Shown: one piece after another, positions 1 through 5,050 of the stretch | Layout: every line of letters begins with the position of its first letter | Numbering within the stretch: the stretch's first letter is position 1 | Assembly: GCA_021823045.1 (NCBI GenBank) | Contig: JAKAPB010000102.1 | Location: forward strand, 1-6,884 | Source: Actinomycetes bacterium | Lineage (GTDB): Bacteria; Actinomycetota; Acidimicrobiia; Acidimicrobiales; Acidimicrobiaceae | Direction of reading: 5' to 3' | Length of the DNA: 6,884 nt | Notes under the pieces: model-generated | The model's input: the letters and a program-made list of their open reading frames with translations, nothing else | Database searches by the model: none | What the model was told of the DNA's origin: nothing | Program-made: the position numbers and the translations under genes

Positions 1-163
1 GCCGAAAGCGAGGGGTTTGGATTTTCGACAGGTCATAACGCCGGTGGCCGCCAAGAGTTATCTCGGTCGGCTTTAACAAGCCTTCGTCGTCCCACTTACG
101 CAAGGTCTGCTTGGACACTCCAAGCGCTGCTGCTGTCTCTCCTATGCCGAGTAATGTACCCAC
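1..163 (-). CDS. tnpA: IS607-family serine recombinase TnpA, N-terminal part only
   Basis: The reverse strand reads 54 codons from a GTG at 163 to the window edge without a stop. The peptide has LGIGETAAALGVSKQTLRKW at about residues 5-24, then a DDEGLLKP wing and GGHRRYDLSKI at about 38-48. This is the MerR-like helix-turn-helix at the N-terminus of IS607-type transposases; GGHRRY is characteristic. In that family a serine-recombinase catalytic domain follows, but it lies off the window, so neither the catalytic serine nor a tnpB partner can be checked. A TAG directly precedes the GTG, so the start cannot lie further upstream. There is no Shine-Dalgarno sequence, while GATAAT sits 9 bases upstream, so a leaderless message is possible. 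A free-standing MerR-type regulator is the main alternative. The gene faces the left edge, so any insertion element would extend that way. Confidence 0.72.
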   Translation of the reverse strand, partial: MGTLLGIGETAAALGVSKQTLRKWDDEGLLKPTEITLGGHRRYDLSKIQTPRFR

Positions 164-172
164 CTACAGTAT

Positions 173-178
173 ATTATC
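173..178 (-). promoter_or_regulatory. Possible -10 box for the tnpA fragment
   Basis: GATAAT on the minus strand matches the TATAAT consensus at five of six positions and ends 9 bases before the GTG at 163. That spacing would place the transcript start at or within a few bases of the start codon, which fits the missing ribosome site. No convincing -35 box is visible at the usual distance, so this is a weak call. Confidence 0.25.
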
Positions 179-230
179 GCACGTATCTGCAACTATCATG
201 CAGCAGTTACTAACCCAGCAAGTCACCTCG

Positions 231-627
231 TCACGGAATTCCGCGGTGTTTCGAACCAAGCGGGATATATATAGGTACCTGACGAATCAGACCGATCGGA
301 ATACCGAACTCATCAGCTCTCGAGGGGCGTTTTTCGTCGGCATGCAGTTTCTTGGTCGGTAAGGCGAACTCCTCTACTCGGTACTTATACAGGTGAAGCG
401 GCTAATTTACAGTAAATTTGCTGGAAGCACGGTCGGGATGCGTTGATGCCACTTCTGCGCTTTTCGGTCCGCAGTGACGATCTTTAGCTTGCAACGGTGG
501 CGAGGGCGCAGGAATCTAGCAGCTCCCACACAAAGACTTCTTGGTTCGATCGCTCTTGGCGGTATCGAAATGGAACTGGGCGGCTAGCTCGGAAAAGAAG
601 ACTTCGGCCTTCGACGGTCCATTTTGC
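231..627 (-). pseudogene. Possible decayed reading frame of unknown family
   Basis: This covers most of the 467-base stretch (164-630) that holds no clear intact gene. One minus-strand frame runs from about 627 to the TGA at 231-233 with only two internal stops, TAGs at 516-518 and 402-404, in about 130 codons. The first segment contains KAEVFFSELAAQFHFDTAKS. The last has 56 codons between stops, contains DEFGIPIGLIRQVPIYIPLG, and has no ATG, GTG or TTG. In the middle another minus-strand frame looks more protein-like (KIVTADRKAQKWHQRIPTVL, ending at the TAA at 407-409), as frameshifts would produce. I recognise no family. Lying between a recombinase and a TetR gene, a relic left by insertion is plausible, but chance open frames cannot be excluded. 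Nothing else is seen here apart from the possible tnpA promoter. Confidence 0.2.
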
Positions 628-630
628 TCG

Positions 631-1296
631 TCAATCGATCCCTAGAACCGGGCCAAAAATAGAGCTTAGAGACTCGACGCTGGCATGGTCAATCGACGGC
701 ATCCGGTTCACGTATCGGGCCCAAATGAGCCCGACGATCGTCACCGCAGCGGCGGATGCTCGAAGCTCCGCATCCTCTGAGTGTAGTTCTGCAATCGGTT
801 TCACAAAGGACCCGATGACCATGTCTTTGAAATTTTCCTCCCAGCCAGGATTGGCAAATGCCATTCGGAAGAGGAAACTCATTGGAGCCATCGCTTCAGA
901 TGAATCCAGCACGGTTAACAACGTCCTAATAAGACGAGTTCCAAGGTTCGAGCGGCCCGACTCCAAGAGGGTAGGAATTATCGCTTGCGGATCGAAAGGC
1001 AATTGTTGTGAAGCTTGAAGTAACCCCTCTTTAGAGCCAAAGTAGTGGTAGACAAGGGCGGGGTCGACGCCCGCACGGGATGCAACGCCCCTGATTGTAA
1101 CGGCGTCTGTACCTCCATTGAGCATCTGGTATCTCGTAGCGTTGATAATCTCCTCGCGCCGGGAGAGCTGGTCCAAGACCGTTCTCTGACTAGCAGAGCC
1201 CTTCTTTTTTGACGACGTCTTTTGCGTCAGGACAGAGACGCCTTTGTTCCCTAGATCAACCATCCGTGTGCCCCAGAATATCCGTAAGGGCGACAT
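631..1296 (-). CDS. TetR/AcrR-family transcriptional regulator
   Basis: This is a cytoplasmic DNA-binding regulator of 221 residues from the chosen start. The TetR helix-turn-helix is clear at about residues 46-94: RREEIINATRYQML, then TIRGVASRAGVDPALVYHYF and GSKEGLL. The helical C-terminal ligand and dimer domain (about 100-221) resembles the TetR_C_17 type found in actinobacteria; the ligand is unknown. I chose the ATG at 1296 because GGAGG lies 10 bases upstream. An ATG at 1263 (start MVDLGNKG) would give 210 residues and is also possible. The frame is open to an ATG at 1416, but the extra peptide is Cys- and Trp-rich, unlike the family, and overlaps an inverted repeat, so it is probably untranslated. 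The segment before the HTH is basic (KTSSKKKG). No target gene is adjacent and divergent, so the regulon is not evident. Confidence 0.88.
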   Translation of the reverse strand: MSPLRIFWGTRMVDLGNKGVSVLTQKTSSKKKGSASQRTVLDQLSRREEIINATRYQMLNGGTDAVTIRGVASRAGVDPALVYHYFGSKEGLLQASQQLPFDPQAIIPTLLESGRSNLGTRLIRTLLTVLDSSEAMAPMSFLFRMAFANPGWEENFKDMVIGSFVKPIAELHSEDAELRASAAAVTIVGLIWARYVNRMPSIDHASVESLSSIFGPVLGID

Positions 1297-1306
1297 GAGA
1301 ATGCCG

Positions 1307-1311
1307 CCTCC
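1307..1311 (-). promoter_or_regulatory. Ribosome binding site supporting the tetR start at 1296
   Basis: GGAGG on the minus strand, 10 bases before the ATG at 1296. It is the best Shine-Dalgarno match in front of any candidate start of this gene: the ATG at 1263 has only GGGG at 7 bases, and the ATG at 1416 has none. Confidence 0.5.
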
Positions 1312-1348
1312 GATGTCTCTCATGATCGGTCTGTGCGACAGACATCTG

Positions 1349-1457
1349 AAGCAGAACTTTTGCTGCCATACGAAGCAGGCCTCGTGACTTGGGGAGATGG
1401 TTTTTTCTTTTCCCATGGATTTCGCAATTAGTTACCACAGCGCACAAAGTTCTGCTT
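1349..1457. repeat. Perfect 12-bp inverted repeat, 85-base spacer
   Basis: AAGCAGAACTTT at 1349-1360 and its exact reverse complement AAAGTTCTGCTT at 1446-1457 bracket 85 bases in the leader of the tetR gene. A perfect 12-bp match at this distance is unlikely by chance in a 284-base spacer. It may form a long-range stem in the leader RNA, mark a pair of protein binding sites, or be the ends of a very small element. The right arm touches the palindrome at 1457-1466. Confidence 0.6.
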
Positions 1458-1466
1458 GTAATTACA
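1457..1466. promoter_or_regulatory. Palindrome TGTAATTACA, candidate TetR operator
   Basis: TGTAATTACA is a perfect 10-bp palindrome. It overlaps a second inverted pair, TTGTA at 1456-1460 with TACAA at 1471-1475. It lies in the AT-rich part of the spacer, about 160 bases upstream of the tetR start. TetR proteins commonly bind palindromes near their own promoter, so this is a reasonable autoregulatory operator. No definite promoter boxes could be assigned, and the link is inference. Confidence 0.3.
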
Positions 1467-1502
1467 TAAATACAATGTTAGCTGCTCTTTTGTGGCGACG
1501 CC

Positions 1503-1530
1503 GAGTCGGTGGTCTGGGGGACATCGACTC
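1503..1530. repeat. Hairpin-forming inverted repeat downstream of moeA
   Basis: GAGTCGGTG at 1503-1511 pairs with CATCGACTC at 1522-1530 around a 10-base loop. The stem is nine pairs with one G-U in plus-strand RNA; in minus-strand RNA that position is an A-C mismatch. It begins 50 bases beyond the moeA stop. The position suits a transcript end, but no T tract follows on either strand, so it is recorded as a repeat and not as an intrinsic terminator. Confidence 0.4.
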
Positions 1531-1580
1531 ATTCATGGATGCACTTTGGCTGCCGGCTTAGATTTGATCACCAAGCGTAG

Positions 1581-2804
1581 TTAGAGGACCCTCGACAAGA
1601 GTATTACCTCGACCAGCCCCTTCTTTTCGATTCCCGTACCATCTGGGACAACCGCTAGAGCGTTGGAGCGAGCTAGGGAGTTAAGCATGTGGGAAGATTG
1701 CCCATCGTTCAATTGGCATTGAAGTTTGCCGTTCTGGTCGAACCTTACCGTCGAGCGTAAGAAGTGGATCTTCCCATCGGGAGACCTTTTTATCCCGACC
1801 TCAACCGAAGCCTTTGTAATCGTTCTGAATGGATTAGGATTTCCCATCATCATCGCGATTGAAGGTCTGGCGAAGAGCTCAAAACTTACGAGAGCCGAAA
1901 CTGGATTACCCGGTAAGCCAAAGAGTGCTTTGGATCCGATCATTCCGAAAGCGAAAGGTTTCGCTGGTTTGATCGATATCTGCATCCACCTCATCTGCTT
2001 TGAGGAGATCTCCTCAAGGACCTTCTTAGAGTAGTCGAAGTCACCTACGCTGACACCTCCCGAGGTGATAACTGCGTCGCACTCTTGACTCGCCCGAGAG
2101 AAGACCTCCTTCAGTGTGTCGTAGTCGTCTGGTATCGGACCGTAGTCAACGGGCTCTGCGCCCATTTCGGTGATCGCTGCAATGAGGCTTGGCCTATTAG
2201 AGTCCCGGATCTTACCCATGGGTAAGGGGACTTCGTCGGTAAGTTCCGAGCCCGTCGATATTACGGCTACTCTCGGCCTTTTGATCACGGGAACCATGTT
2301 TAGGCCCATTGAAGCCAGGGAGCCTAGCACGGCCGGTGTGATCTCTGTAAATGAGGAGAATACGACATCTCCGCTTTTGATGTCGCTACCTGCATTTCGG
2401 ATATTCCCTCCCACGGCCGTTGACTTGAAGACCAAGACGGTATCGTTTGGTCCCTTGGAGGTGTCTTCAACCATGACGACGCTATCGGCACCCTTTGGGA
2501 TCGGAGCGCCAGTCATAATCCGGACTGCAGTATTTGCTTCGACACTTTTATCGCTCGATTCTCCGGCCGCGACGGTTCCAAGTATGTGAAGTACTACCGG
2601 ATTTTCTGAGGTGGCTCCTGTTAGGTCTGCGGACCTAACAGCGTAACCGTCAACCGCGGTGTTATCGAAGGGAGGGACAGACACGCTGGCTTTTAGGGGA
2701 ACCGCGGTAAATAGGCTCCTCGCCTCAGACAATCCAACCGAAGTCGTTTCTAGTTGAGTGATTTGAGCAAATACATGGGCCTGCGCCTCTTCGAGAGGTA
2801 TCAT
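1581..2804 (-). CDS. moeA: Molybdopterin molybdotransferase MoeA
   Basis: MoeA inserts molybdate into adenylylated molybdopterin, releasing AMP, in the last step of molybdenum cofactor synthesis in the cytoplasm. The 407 residues match the usual family length of about 400. The MoeA N-terminal region (about 1-170) holds PPFDNTAVDGYAV (44-56) and RIMTGAPIPKGADSVV (95-110). The MoCF-binding domain (about 175-315) holds ISTGSEL (182-188), SGGVSVGDFDY (248-258), KPAKPFAFG (279-287) and GLPGNPVSALVSFEL (296-310). The C-terminal domain has SHMLNSLARSNALAVVP (371-387). The ATG at 2804 is the only standard start after an upstream in-frame TAG, and MIPLEEAQ suits the family; GAGGG lies just one base before it, unusually close. 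It follows galU by 83 bases on the same strand, so co-transcription is likely. No other cofactor gene is visible here. Confidence 0.97.
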   Translation of the reverse strand: MIPLEEAQAHVFAQITQLETTSVGLSEARSLFTAVPLKASVSVPPFDNTAVDGYAVRSADLTGATSENPVVLHILGTVAAGESSDKSVEANTAVRIMTGAPIPKGADSVVMVEDTSKGPNDTVLVFKSTAVGGNIRNAGSDIKSGDVVFSSFTEITPAVLGSLASMGLNMVPVIKRPRVAVISTGSELTDEVPLPMGKIRDSNRPSLIAAITEMGAEPVDYGPIPDDYDTLKEVFSRASQECDAVITSGGVSVGDFDYSKKVLEEISSKQMRWMQISIKPAKPFAFGMIGSKALFGLPGNPVSALVSFELFARPSIAMMMGNPNPFRTITKASVEVGIKRSPDGKIHFLRSTVRFDQNGKLQCQLNDGQSSHMLNSLARSNALAVVPDGTGIEKKGLVEVILLSRVL

Positions 2805-2887
2805 ACCCTCAAAGCTAGCTGCTCTAAGTGCCTAGTTGTAAAGGCAGCATCGCAACCGACCATCTGAAGATTTCAAGGACTGGGATC

Positions 2888-3817
2888 TCAAGAATCGCTT
2901 TTTGCGAAACCCCCTGGCGGTATGGTTATGCCGAGCTGCTCGCCTGCGTCTCTCGCCATAATGTCTAGGAGAATTTCTCTAAAGGCCGGTCCTAGGTCCT
3001 GACGCTTCAGAGCCAATTCAACGGTCGCCCTTAGGTAATCGAGCTTGGAACCGATGTCGTATCGTCCATCCTCAAAGATCACGCCGTAGATAGCTTGCTG
3101 CTCCGAGAGTTGAGCTATTGCATCGGTTAGTTGGATCTCTCCGTTACGGCCGGGGCTCGTCGTATCGAGGCAGTTGAAGATTTCAGAAGTGAAGACGTAC
3201 CTTCCCATGACCGCCAGGTCGGAGGGAGCCTCCTCGAGGGTCGGTTTCTCTACGATTTTGGTAATCCTGACGATTCCCTCGGCGACCTCGTCGTATCCGA
3301 CTGCGCCGTAGGAAGAGATCTCGTCCCTTGCGACCCGTTTTAGTGCAATGACCGATCTGCCATGATGGTAGAAAGTGGAGAGCATCCGCTCGAGGAGGTT
3401 CGACGATTCCTCCATGATGTCGTCGGCGAGCATCACCACAAATGGCTCTTCGCTTACGTGCGCCCTAGCGGCTAGAACCGCATGACCTAAGCCCAATGGC
3501 GCACCTTGTCGCACATAGTGGATGGAGGACAAGTTTGAGATGGTCCTTATTAGCTCCAACTCGTTGAGCTTGCCCGCCGACTCTAGGTAGTACTCGAGTT
3601 CGAAGGATCTGTCGAAGTGATCCTCTAGGGTCCTTTTGCCTCGGCCCGTTATCAGCAGGATATCGTCTAGACCAGCGCCTATTGCTTCTTCGATGATGTA
3701 CTGTATGGCCGGTTTATCGACAATTGGAAGCATCTCTTTCGGCTGGGCCTTGGTGGCGGGAAGGAATCTAGTTCCTAGTCCGGCTGCTGGTATCACTACC
3801 TTGTTGATCTTCAACAT
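2888..3817 (-). CDS. galU: UTP-glucose-1-phosphate uridylyltransferase GalU
   Basis: GalU makes UDP-glucose and pyrophosphate from UTP and glucose-1-phosphate, supplying sugar for cell-envelope polymers and trehalose. From the ATG at 3817 the protein has 309 residues, normal for bacterial GalU. It shows the nucleotide-binding loop AAGLGTRFLPATKAQPKEML (11-30), DKPAIQYIIEEA (34-45), the glycine-rich GAPLGLGHAVLAA (105-117), the metal-binding LADD (130-133), EKP (190-192), GRNGEIQLTDAI (223-234) and DIGSKLDYL (254-262). I chose the 3817 start because family members begin a few residues before the IPAAG loop. The frame is open to an ATG at 3883, which has only a weak GGGAAA upstream. The chosen ATG has no Shine-Dalgarno sequence; TAGCAT 8 bases before it could be a -10 box for a leaderless message. 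It lies upstream of moeA and divergent from the zinc-ribbon gene. Confidence 0.96.
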   Translation of the reverse strand: MLKINKVVIPAAGLGTRFLPATKAQPKEMLPIVDKPAIQYIIEEAIGAGLDDILLITGRGKRTLEDHFDRSFELEYYLESAGKLNELELIRTISNLSSIHYVRQGAPLGLGHAVLAARAHVSEEPFVVMLADDIMEESSNLLERMLSTFYHHGRSVIALKRVARDEISSYGAVGYDEVAEGIVRITKIVEKPTLEEAPSDLAVMGRYVFTSEIFNCLDTTSPGRNGEIQLTDAIAQLSEQQAIYGVIFEDGRYDIGSKLDYLRATVELALKRQDLGPAFREILLDIMARDAGEQLGITIPPGGFAKSDS

Positions 3818-3825
3818 AGAAACCA

Positions 3826-3831
3826 ATGCTA
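3826..3831 (-). promoter_or_regulatory. Possible -10 box for leaderless galU mRNA
   Basis: TAGCAT (TANNNT type) on the minus strand lies 8 bases before the ATG at 3817, placing a transcript start close to that codon. This fits the absence of a ribosome site. No clear -35 box is visible, and if translation starts at 3883 the match means nothing. Confidence 0.22.
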
Positions 3832-3942
3832 GACGATCTCTTCTAGATGGACCTTTTTGGCTCCAAGGGTGAAAAGAATACATTTTCCCGTTTTGGGACG
3901 GCTTTCGTCGATCTCTGGCGTATAACTTCGAGGCGCACCGTC

Positions 3943-3948
3943 TAGAAT
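3943..3948 (+). promoter_or_regulatory. Possible -10 box of the zinc-ribbon gene
   Basis: TAGAAT matches TATAAT at five of six positions, and its last base is the first base of the CIRCE element. Repressor binding there would block the promoter. A second candidate, TATAAC at 3921-3926, lies further upstream. Neither has a good -35 box, so the exact promoter is unsettled. Confidence 0.3.
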
Positions 3949-3974
3949 TAGCACTCTAAGGGTTCAAGTGCTAA
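3948..3974 (+). promoter_or_regulatory. CIRCE element, HrcA heat-shock operator
   Basis: The site reads TTAGCACTC, a 9-base spacer, then AAGTGCTAA. The CIRCE consensus is TTAGCACTC-N9-GAGTGCTAA, so 17 of 18 arm positions match and the spacer is exact; the only change is A for G at 3966. HrcA binds CIRCE as a repressor and releases it on heat shock. The site ends 13 bases before the ATG of the zinc-ribbon gene and overlaps a candidate -10 box, the usual place for such an operator. It is 130 bases from the galU start on the other strand, so that gene is less likely to be its target. Confidence 0.93.
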
Positions 3975-3978
3975 CGGT

Positions 3979-3983
3979 GGAGG
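3979..3983 (+). promoter_or_regulatory. Ribosome binding site of the zinc-ribbon gene
   Basis: GGAGG (within GGTGGAGG from 3976) ends 4 bases before the ATG at 3988 and only 1 base before a GTG at 3985. The spacing favours the ATG, as does the family's typical MPTYEY start. Confidence 0.7.
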
Positions 3984-3987
3984 CGTG

Positions 3988-4311
3988 ATGCCAACCTATG
4001 AGTATGCGTGTAAAGGTTGTGGCCAGCATTTGGAGGTTGTCCAGTCTTTCAAAGACGATCCGCTAACTCAATGCCCGAATTGTGGAGCTGAGCTGCGTAA
4101 AGTATTCGGGAGCATCGGGATCACCTTCAAAGGAAGTGGCTTTTACCGCAACGATTCCAGATCCTCGACTAGTTCTGCAAAGCCGGCTCAAACACCCGCC
4201 CAGGAGGGCAAGCCAAAGCAGGAGAGCAGGGCCCAGGAGAGCACTACGTCAACAACGTCAAGCGAATCCACTTCCCCGTCGCAAGCGAAGGGGTCTACCG
4301 ACGCCGCCTAA
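3988..4311 (+). CDS. FmdB-family zinc-ribbon protein, likely HrcA-regulated chaperone (Ruc/Rv0991c-like)
   Basis: A 107-residue protein in two parts. The N-terminal FmdB-type zinc ribbon begins MPTYEYACKGCG and carries two CxxC pairs, Cys8/Cys11 and Cys29/Cys32, expected to bind one zinc; the conserved FKGSGFYRNDSRS follows at about 47-59. From about residue 60 the tail is almost only Ser, Thr, Gln, Lys, Pro, Ala and Glu and should be disordered. From memory, M. tuberculosis Rv0991c (Ruc) has this plan, is under HrcA control and prevents protein aggregation when its cysteines are oxidised and zinc is lost. The CIRCE element directly upstream and the galU-moeA pair across the divergent spacer match that locus, so the same role is the best guess. 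Other FmdB relatives are only annotated as putative regulators. No partner gene follows; the next gene is convergent. Confidence 0.92.
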   Translation: MPTYEYACKGCGQHLEVVQSFKDDPLTQCPNCGAELRKVFGSIGITFKGSGFYRNDSRSSTSSAKPAQTPAQEGKPKQESRAQESTTSTTSSESTSPSQAKGSTDAA

Positions 4312-4360
4312 GAGGCGACTATTCCCCTGGGATTTGGGTTTTGCTTACGCCCACCAGGTT

Positions 4361-5050
4361 CTATGACTCACCGTCAGCTGTCGATGGCAGGACGCGAGCC
4401 CTCCAAGTCCTCGGAGGGTCGCAGTAGCTGTAGTGGATATTTGTTTCTCCCATGAGGCTTGCAAGGAGGCTTTGCGCATCGTGGAAGTCTTTGAGTTTCG
4501 CAAAACTACTGGCAAGGCTCGAAGGGACGTGAGAATCTGATCCCGCCGCCATTGCGGTTCCATTCTTTTGGGCCAGATCTACCGCCTCTTTCATTAGAAG
4601 TTCGCTTTTGATCTTCGAGTTTGCTACCTCGATGATGTCAACGAAGCCTTCGACGCAAAGTAGCGAAAGCGTATCAAAGCCCATGGATGATCTGCTTTTG
4701 TCGCCGGGATGGGGAATGTAGACGAGGCCACCTTGGGAGCGAATCCTCTTTGAGGCTTCTCTTGCATCCAACGATGGCGGGATCTCCCGCTCTATGAAGA
4801 GCGCAATCATTTCCCCCTCCTTTACTCGGAACTCCTGACCTACGATTATCCGATCCCCGAAGAGGCGTTGCAACTCTCTAGCACCTCGGCAAGTTAGGTG
4901 GTCGGTTACTGCAACCTTGTCTAGGCAGGAGTGCGAGAACTCGTCGCTGAACTCTTCGAGCGTCGTGGTGGAATCGCCAGAGTACATTGTGTGCGAATGG
5001 AAATCAACGCTTATTAGTTGCTCTGCTGCTGATGAACCTCGCGCTTGCAA
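4361..5050 (-). CDS. PHP-domain metal-dependent phosphoesterase
   Basis: A 229-residue protein of the polymerase-and-histidinol-phosphatase (PHP) fold, expected to hydrolyse a phosphoester with a metal cluster in the cytoplasm. Metal-ligand motifs occur in order: DFHSHTMYSGDS (His18, His20), AVTDH (Asp50, His51), VGQE (Glu73), YIPHPGD (His114) and GSDSHVPSSLA (Asp172, His174). IEVANSK (140-146) resembles the IEVxNxR segment common in stand-alone PHP proteins. The substrate cannot be read from sequence; relatives include nucleoside 3',5'-bisphosphate and oligoribonucleotide phosphatases. The start is a TTG at 5050 that abuts the pmbA stop (5051-5053), with GGGG 5 bases upstream inside pmbA. 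No ATG or GTG in frame precedes the HxH motif, so the TTG is needed. Translational coupling to pmbA is likely. The short Arg/Pro-rich C-terminus is not conserved in any way I recognise. Confidence 0.9.
   Translation of the reverse strand: MQARGSSAAEQLISVDFHSHTMYSGDSTTTLEEFSDEFSHSCLDKVAVTDHLTCRGARELQRLFGDRIIVGQEFRVKEGEMIALFIEREIPPSLDAREASKRIRSQGGLVYIPHPGDKSRSSMGFDTLSLLCVEGFVDIIEVANSKIKSELLMKEAVDLAQKNGTAMAAGSDSHVPSSLASSFAKLKDFHDAQSLLASLMGETNIHYSYCDPPRTWRARVLPSTADGES

Noticed and set aside
111..362. An 83-codon plus-strand open frame
   Set aside because: It overlaps the recognisable helix-turn-helix coding on the other strand, has no ribosome site or family features, and is most simply a chance frame.
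497..1018. A 173-codon plus-strand open frame
   Set aside because: It lies largely antisense to the TetR gene, whose HTH is clear, and its Arg/Ser-rich translation shows no domain; it is a shadow frame.
1297..1416. N-terminal extension of the TetR regulator to the ATG at 1416
   Set aside because: The peptide is rich in Cys, Trp and Phe, unlike TetR N-termini, the start has no ribosome site, and one arm of the 12-bp inverted repeat falls within it.
2829..2846. Small hairpin TGCCT/AGGCA between galU and moeA
   Set aside because: Five base pairs around an 8-base loop are weak and common by chance; there is no T tract and no sign of a terminator or riboswitch.
4326..4358. Possible terminator between the convergent zinc-ribbon and PHP genes: CCTGG...TGGG pairing with CCCACCAGG
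   Set aside because: The stem has a one-sided 4-base bulge and no T tract follows on either strand, so it does not meet the pattern of an intrinsic terminator.
4082..4366. A 94-codon plus-strand frame inside and past the zinc-ribbon gene
   Set aside because: Its Arg/Pro-rich peptide is the out-of-frame reading of the low-complexity tail, and it runs into the convergent PHP gene.
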